Below, one piece after another: positions 36,801-45,800 of a DNA stretch of 64,000 nucleotides (positions within the stretch are counted from its first letter, which is position 1; the number at the start of each line of letters is the position of its first letter). Under the pieces are notes generated by a model, which was not told the DNA's origin, did not search any database, and saw only the letters and a list, made by a program, of their open reading frames with translations. This DNA comes from Strongylocentrotus purpuratus (lineage: Eukaryota; Echinodermata; Echinoidea; Camarodonta; Strongylocentrotidae): assembly GCF_000002235.5 (NCBI RefSeq), contig NW_022145537.1, forward strand, positions 248,001 to 312,000, written 5' to 3'. Position numbers and translations under genes: made by a program.

Positions 36801-39800
36801 GGAAGGATGCTAATCTTTTATTCTCCAGATTCATTTCAACTTCCTCGAACGGGATGGATCTCAATATGCACTTAATATACATGTAGAGTCAACATGCCTT
36901 CAACTTCATACTTTGTATTAATACCAGAAAGCATACATCAGTACATGTTCCTTCATAACTACAGTATGCTTTGACTTTGATGATAAAGCAGAAAATAATT
37001 GTTGTAATCATTTCTTTATTTGCAAGGAAAGTACAGCAATATATACACAAATTTTCACTATTACAATTGTTAATTATGAACCTATCCGGGTTGAAGGCAG
37101 GTTGTAAACAATTAAATGAAATTTGAAAGAAATCAATATAGTAAATTAATCATTGAATTCAGATCACCATAAAATGACACCTGTATGTAAAATATTGCTC
37201 AAGGGCATCAAGAAAATAATTCTGTGTTAACAGGTGGTCTTTACATGCAGGCTTTAACCTTTTTTAATGCTAAATTGCTCTTGTTTATGAGAACATACAT
37301 ACAAGTATGGTCCCAACAGTAGTATAAAGAAATACAAATACATTTTTTAAAACCTAACATCCTGAACCACCAAGGTTTCTATGGGGGCTACTGATGCCAA
37401 CAGATATGCAATATAATCCTTCCACACCCCTCCAGCTGTGTGACAAATTATTGATATCTAGTTTAAGTATGACTACATGGACTACACCTGTAGATTCCAG
37501 GTGTTGTTGTATTGCCATAGCAACACTCTTAGTCTTTGTGACAGCTTCATGTGAAAAGGGATGTCCAGCCCTGGATGTGATTTCTAATTTACTATTGTAA
37601 CTATTGTAAAAAGGCTGCTCATTTTTTTAGGGGGGGGGGGGAAGAGGGTACATGAGTAAAAGAAAATTAAAGATAGAGTTTACAAGAAATTTCTGTCTTT
37701 TGTGAAATATTTATGATATCCACTGTGTTTTCGTGCATAAATATACCTGTATATGTTTTATAAATATCAGTAGTGGACTAGTGGACACTTTATTCAAATT
37801 ACCTGATTGGTCTGGCTCAAATGCGTTGAGAATTTAGATGAATAGTTTAGTCACCATTATAATTACTTTTTAATGTCTGTAAAATGCCTTTTCTTGGTGT
37901 GTTTCATGACTTTCATCATTATCTCTTTCTTCTAAAAAGAGGGAAGGTAAAATTGTTGTTCACATTTTATGTATAAGACAGTTGCAAGCAGTTTGCACCT
38001 AAACAAACGTATTATACATGCACATTCAAAATATTATGCAGCATAGTATCTCCCTGCACAAAACCAGGCACCCTAGAAATCATTCTGTAGCCATTAAAGA
38101 AATGCAATCAGTAATATAAATTGATATTATTTGTTTGCCTCTTTGAGTTTCCCATACTCCTTCCTGGTATAGGCACCAGATTGATTGATCGTTAAAATGA
38201 CAGAGCTCAAGGGCGGTTCCTGTTGTCACAGTGGCTTTGAATAGAATCTCAGATCGTCTCCCTCTCTTCTTTGCTCGTATCCATGGAAACATGACGACAG
38301 TTTGCTCCGTGGCAGACTCAATATCACTTCATTTCATCTGCCTTTCACACCTATCAATTAGCTTTCTTGATATTATGATTAGAGGTCATAATTGCATCAT
38401 AATATCATTAACTGCTTTATATAAACCACAATTTATATCACTCCATGGGATGGGATACTATAGCATTGTGAAATGTGTGAAATTGTTCTTTGGTTCATTT
38501 TGTTGTTGGTTGTCAGTCAATTTGTTGCCACCAACATGGTACAAAGTAGAAACGCATGCTAGTTTTTTAGACATTAAATATGCATTTACAGCGCCACATA
38601 TTCTGCTGAATGCGAAAGAAGTTCAATTGTTCTCATATGATCTTTGACTACAATGCTATCATGTGAAAGATATAAACGGATAATAAACATAGCTTTTATA
38701 TTGTCATAAATTTATACAGGATGTATGTGTCTCTAGGATAATATACAATGCCGTTAAGATAAATTCTCATGAAAAATCATGCAAAACCTTCTTAAATTTC
38801 CTAGAGTACAAGTACGTGATATTTGTCTCTACAGAATTGGTAGAAAGGGATAGGCTGAGTAGTAAACAATTGGAACATCTAGGAACAAAAAGGTAAATGT
38901 AAAGAGTAGGCTTGCACGTGCATACATGTAGCAGTTAGCACACAATCTCATATCAGCAGCTACGAATGAGTGACAGCTATGTTCTCTGAATGGTGTTTTG
39001 CTAGCTTGTCATACTTACAAATGCATTTTTAGACAATTTATACCAGGTTAATCCAATACAAAAAATTAAAATCAAATCAAATTCCATCATCAGAATTCAA
39101 AAAAGCTTTAAACAGGGAGTATATCTATATGTTATGATCACCTCAATAACCTCCTACCTTATGCGCTCATGTATTCTATTTGATCTACAGGCAATACAAC
39201 AGGATATTGCAATATGGCATGGGTGGCGCCTTTGTTATAATGTCTACCCACTTTATTGTTCAAATGTTGACAATAATTTAGATCAAGGAGATAATAATAT
39301 TTTCTTTACCCAGTGCAGATCATTAAGTTTATTCTGAATGTGACGCATTATTGCACATTCTCTAGGGCAGTCCAGTATTCACTTGATTGTTTTGTAGAGA
39401 TAAAGGAAATTATAAATAATGCCCGGAAATCGCTTCATAAATTACCAAGGAACTGAATTTCAAGTGCACTTTCCTGTTATTTCCTTTTTGCAGTTTAGCC
39501 TCGTCTGAGTAGTACCAGTAATCAACCCAGTTACTGGTACCTCACTGAAATTATATGATTGACTTGTATTGAGTTTATTGGATGGTTCATTTGAAGAAAT
39601 GTGAGAGGATGGAAAAAAAAAGGGAAGAATGATGCAGACTTGAAAGAAGATGGAATAAACAGTTCTTGTGTGTTTTTTTGTTGGGGGGGGGGGGGGGAGA
39701 AATTATCAACAAGAACTACTGTATTTTTTATGCCAAACTTGATCTGGATAATGTTTCGAAATTGGCCATCAGCAACCATCAATTTCATGCATTAAACATG

Positions 39801-42800
39801 ACAAACATATTGATATTAGGCCACTTCATATACCCTGTATTGTACATGTAAATATATATATTTTATTTTGTAAGGGGGGGGGGGCAATATTACCCTGAAC
39901 CCCCTCCCCCATCTGTACATTTGTAATGAAAGCAGCCCCTTTCTTCACATGACTGATCTAAAGATGGAGACATCTGTTCATGATTTTCAACCGTGAAGTC
40001 ACATGGGGATGAAGTTTTTGAAAAACAAGGCAGGAAGAATGTATTTTAATGTATCCTGAAACGTGTGTGGTCTCATGCAGTCAGACCTAATCATCATTAA
40101 TCAAATGGGAAAAGTGATATAATATTTTGTGCAAGAACTTTAGCCATGATAAAATAAGTAATTTAATTGTACTTGTGAGGATGCTGTATTGTAGTACATT
40201 AATGTGGAGCATAATATGGCACAGTATCCTCTTTCATGAATTGTTTTTACCTTTAATGTATCTCCCATCACAAACACAAAAAGAGACAGTATGCAGTGTT
40301 GTTTGGCTGTGTGTTAAATCAACGACAGTGATCTACAGATCACGTCTGCTCAATATTGGACTAAATATCAAGTGATGTTATTTGATCTACCCAAGTACCA
40401 GTAATCTAGTCTGCCTGCAACTTTTCATCTCTTTCTATTCTATGTTTTCAAATGGCAAAGATTAATAGAGCGAAGAGTAGAACATACATGTACATGTAGG
40501 TTTACAGTACAAAGGGTATATTAGCTTTTCCTCATGGATTTCAAAACATGCCCGTTACAGGGGTCTTCTTTCCTGCTTTCGAAAGGAATGGTTGTATGGC
40601 ATTTGTCCCTGCAACAATTGCTCTTGGAAGATATCCTATGGCAGATCCAGGATTCGAAAGAAGGGAGGGGGGGGGGGGTAGGGGGTAGAGTGCCTACATG
40701 TACCATGCTGAGCTTTACTCTTGCAGGAACTGGACAGAAATGGAACGAGAGGTGCAAGGAAAATATAAATTCTTATATTCTTAGGAATGGAGGAAATGTA
40801 GAGGGGCATGTTGCTCCTGCGCCCCTCTTAGAATCCATCTGTGATCTTCTTATAATGATCAGGAAGTAAAATACAACATTAATTTGGATAAAACAGTGCA
40901 TAATTTAAAAACAATTTTACTTATGATGTAATGTGTTTAATATTGAAAACCACAGATTAGATGAAATGGGGTCATTCTGTCTATCATTGTTCATTTGAAT
41001 CTGCTCGGTTCATAAACTTGATATCTGTTTTATACCAGTAAATGAAGATTATTGAGATCATAAAAGCCCCTTTTAAAGTGTACACTACACGGTGTACATG
41101 ACACTGTACTGGCAATGTACAGTCTTTTCTTTCTCCCCTCCCCCTTTTTCTCTGTCTCTATCTTTCTCTGTCTCTCTCTCTCTCTCTCTCTATTTTCATT
41201 TTCCCTTTCTCTTTACCCCTCCTTATCTCTTTCTATGTATTCCGAATCACTTTCTCTCCCTCTCTTTCATTCTATCCACAATCCCCCTTCTTATTTTATA
41301 ATTCACCCTCGCTCTCTCATTTCTCTCTTCATTTTTATCACTCATATCCGTGACCATCATGACTTGCCGACTACAGTAACTAGTGCTGTTCTTGTATCAC
41401 CTTAGTATAAAAGAATGATTAAAGAAAAAAAAGAAGACAGAAATGAGTGATGTACAACTATATTGCTCTCCAGCGGTGTTCATCTCATCAGACTAATTGT
41501 CAAATGCTCACTGGTGTGCAAACACACCCTGCAGGGTGACATCAAATGTAATATTTTGCAGTGGCCACTATATCAACACGTTTTAAGAAACCCCTACTGT
41601 TGTACATGCAGAGAGAGAGATGTCAACTGTAACAATTAACACGAATGGTGTTGTTGTATATCATCATTAAAAGTATATACCAACAGTATTTGTAAAACTC
41701 CCACTGCTTCGACAGGGTGATTGACTGTATCATTTCTAAATATAAAAAGAAAGAAAGAACTGAACTCTTACTGCTGAATGCCCAAAGAGCTTCAGTGTAT
41801 CATGCAGCAAATTCGTGAAAGCTCCAATTCTGGCTGTATATATACATGTACATATACATGTAGTGGCATACATGTAGCTCTGGGAATGGGGAATGGGAGG
41901 CAACAGGGGGAACTTTGAACAGAAAACAAAAAAAGTGTTATACAAATATAAAGTTGCCTATCTTTAGAGATGGGATGCATACACAGTATCTCTTCCCAGA
42001 CTGTCCCGCGGTCAGATGCCCCTCCCCCAAAATTGTACTGTGCTACCGACTACCGAGTAATATCAACTGCAAGTGCTGTTCATGTATTGACACATGTATA
42101 GTAGGATAGTTTACAAATTTCCACTGATGTACACTGTACATGTACAATGTATAGATTGGCATCAACTTTGACATTTTCCAGTAAATTTGTTGGTGTAATG
42201 CCTCAAAGCAGGATGTCTTGAACAATCTTATCCTTCTACCAATATCTCTCCTTGATCCAGCTCAATATAAGCTTGCATATTAATCAGAGGCACACCATCA
42301 TAACCCATCGATCTCTTCACCAATATACTAGGAAGTATGAGAAATCATATTTGGCAAAGTGATTAAGATTGTGATGAATGCATTAAAGAATTGTATTCAT
42401 CCTGTAAGAATTTTACTGCCAACTCTTTTGAGAAGTTAGATACATTCATATAATCTCAGATTTAATTATAGCCAGTATGTAGCTTGTTTTGATTGAGGGT
42501 TTTCTGAGATTTTTATTTTCAATTTATCATTTCCAAGAGTCCGTTGAAGTGTATGTACAAAATACTATTTCGGATTAAATCAAGGAAGTGTTGGGAATGA
42601 TTTCTTTTTTCTATTAGGAAATAGATGATTTATACTGCTGTATGGCAAATTTCCCAATCGAAATCCCTATTGGAAGCCCCTTTTAATTTTATGTTCAGAA
42701 AAAATTGTTATTGCACCACATCCGCATTAAGCCTCTATGATCATGCAATTCTACCTTAGTCAGAATTATAAAATGGAATCTGGATGCCGACTGCTATTGA

Positions 42801-45800
42801 AATGCATCCGTTTTTAATGAAGGATCTTCTTCATTCAGAAGTTTCTTACTTTCTTACCCATGATTAGGGCTGATACTTTGCTTCCTGATGTTGCTGTTGA
42901 AAGCAACATTTGGGAGTTTGGCATCGCATTTGAAAATGAATCACATTCCAAACTTATGCGCCCTAATCAATTGAGACTAGGGGTAATTTCAAGTTCTAAC
43001 CATGAAGCTGTATCTCAAATGAAGCTTTCTAAGATCAACCAGCATTGTTGATAATTGTTATTGAAATCTAGAATCAGGGAATTTCCCTCATTGTACAGTA
43101 TCTTCATATTTGAAAATCGCTAGATGCTGTACATGATAGTCATTTACTGCATCATAGTGCATCATAATAATGTACTGCAATCATTCTTTACATGTAGATC
43201 TGTAAACAAAAAATCATCATTTCATATAAACTTGAGAGTGCAAATTATTTTTACCCATATTTTGTTTGTGGTCAGCTCAAAACATTTAATTTCTGGAATA
43301 GTTATGACATTTTTATCATTTTGATTTTGATTTGTGATTTTCAAAATAATAAACAAAAGATGTATGCATTGTTATTTAGAAGAATTGATACCAAGAACAC
43401 AAACCTTCAGAACAGTATGCTAGGAGTGAAATAGGGGGGGGGGGGGGGGGGGGGGTGGACTTTGGTACCATTTCCAATAATTTTGGGCCTGATATGTTAT
43501 TTAAGGGCAGGTCCAAGCTATTTGGATTGTGACGTACGGGACATTTAGAGACTTTAAACAAGAAATAACAACAGATGAAATTATTTATCTGACTATCTTT
43601 TGGTATGAGTCTGTGGCTATTATGGGCTAGTTCATTTGTGGAAAGTTTTAGTTCTGACCAATTCATAAATTAATTTTTAATGTAACTAATGTGCTGCGTG
43701 ACGTACGGGACGCTGTGGTCCCGTACGTCACGCAGCACATTAATTACATTTAAAATTAATTAAAAAATTGGTCAGAACTAAAACTTCCACAAATGAACTA
43801 GCCCATAATAGCCACAGACTCATACCAAAAGATAGCCATATAAATAATTTCATCTGTTGTTATTTCTTGTTTAAAGTCTCTAAATGTCCCGTACGTCACA
43901 ATCCAAATAGCTTGGACCTGCCCTTAAATTTCATGAATCTGTATGATTTGAGTTGTTTTGTTTCATTTTGTGAGTTATTTCTCTTCTTAATGTTTTGACT
44001 TTTTAGTTTTTATTTGCTTTTACTATTTTAAAGAAGGGAGGGGGAGGGAATCAATGCTACAATACAAATTAATTTGGTTAATCACTAGTCCTTGTCTTTG
44101 TTTTATACAATTTTTTTTAACGACAGGTTGCCTTAATCCAAAGATCCTGGAGATCTCTGTCGGGACTGCCAAGTATGAACATGCCTACAGAGCTGTGATG
44201 TGGAGGATAGACAGACTACCAGAGAGAACCACAGGTATGTAAATAAATTAAGTCTGGTGACTACCAAGTATGAACATGCCCGGTGAGTTGTGATGTGCAG
44301 AATAAACACACTACATTTTGATGATTTTGCACCAGAGAGAACCACAAGTAAATGATGTGGTGTGAGGACCAGACAAGGGACATGATTGACAGAATAGCAA
44401 TGAATACAGACATACTAAAACTCTTCATCATGCACTCATCAGAGCAAAATTGCAAGACTGAACAGAAAGCTGAAATCAGACAATCTATTACAGTGGAAGC
44501 AGAAGGAAAAAAGTTCACAAAAATAACATGGTTCTTTCTGTTCATTCTTGCGATTTACTCTGATGAGTGCAAGATGACGAGCTTTAGAAACGGAATAGTT
44601 GGATAACTGTCAAGTATGAACATGCCTACCAAGATATGGTGCAGCTAGGGGTTGACAGGCTCTCATAGAGAACCACAGGTAAATGATATACATTACATAT
44701 ACATGTACATAATGATACAGTCAGGTGATTACATGTATGAACATGGCATCAAGTTGTGGTTTGGAGTCTAGAGAGACTCCCAGAGATGACTGAATAGAAG
44801 GGAAATAATGTAGACTTATGATTTATTCATACATGAAGTCATCAAATATGAACATGGCCAACATTTACCCAGCTGTGGTTTGGAAACACTCAGAGAGGAC
44901 TGAAGTTATAGATGATGTAATGTAGATCACATTACAGCAGCAGGTGTGTACATGACACATTGTGGTGTAGCTGCATGTATGTGGTGTAGCTGCATGTATG
45001 CCCCGCCCCTCCCCCCCCCCCCCCCCCCCCCCTCAGTGTTACTTAATGCTGGAGCGTTGTATAAACGACTGCTAGGCTAAAGCCGGGGTAATAATAAATG
45101 TGCCTCGGAATAGAATTATCTAGATAGATGGCACTATAGAAATGCCTATTATTATTATTATTATTAGGCGTATGCATTTCCCCTCCCTATCTCCTGTGTG
45201 TAAAGTCAATATGGGCTGGATTTTTGTGAATTACAGGCCGGACTTGTTGCGTGAAAAGAATCCCTTTATACCAGAGATTTTGGGAACACAAATGCGGTCC
45301 TTCCTACCCCGAAGTGGGGGGGGGGGGGGGGGGGGGGGTGTGTATGCCCATGCAATGATTCTCATTTGCACCATTTATTTTCAAGTATTTTGGGTTGCAA
45401 TTTGAATTTCTGATGTTATTCATCTGTACAAATTCTTTGAATTTTTATTATCCAGAACTCAATCATTATGACCCAAAATTTTGAATCAGTTTCTTACAAT
45501 AAATTACATGTATGCTGATAGGTGCACTTAGCAAAAACTGCATAATAACGTTAAAGTGGAGGAAGTGTCGTCACAAACAGTTGCAAAAGATTATCAGATG
45601 AACTCATGAAGCATTTGAGTGAGAGCAGAAGCCATTGAACTACTCTACCCTGGAGAGACAGGAAATCCAAAAGATTAACAGCATTTACTGGGTGTGGAGG
45701 GAAGATTTCCAAATGGCCCATTAGTTTCTACAGATTTTCTGATCTAAATGCAAGAGTTCATTAGCTAGATTGGTCTAACATGGTCCTAAGCACTGGGTAT

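Noticed and set aside
44536-44589. Possible hammerhead ribozyme (CTGATGAG followed later by GAAAC)
   Set aside because: The core helix II does not pair, and GAAAC is not at the required position. The word is part of a plain inverted repeat.
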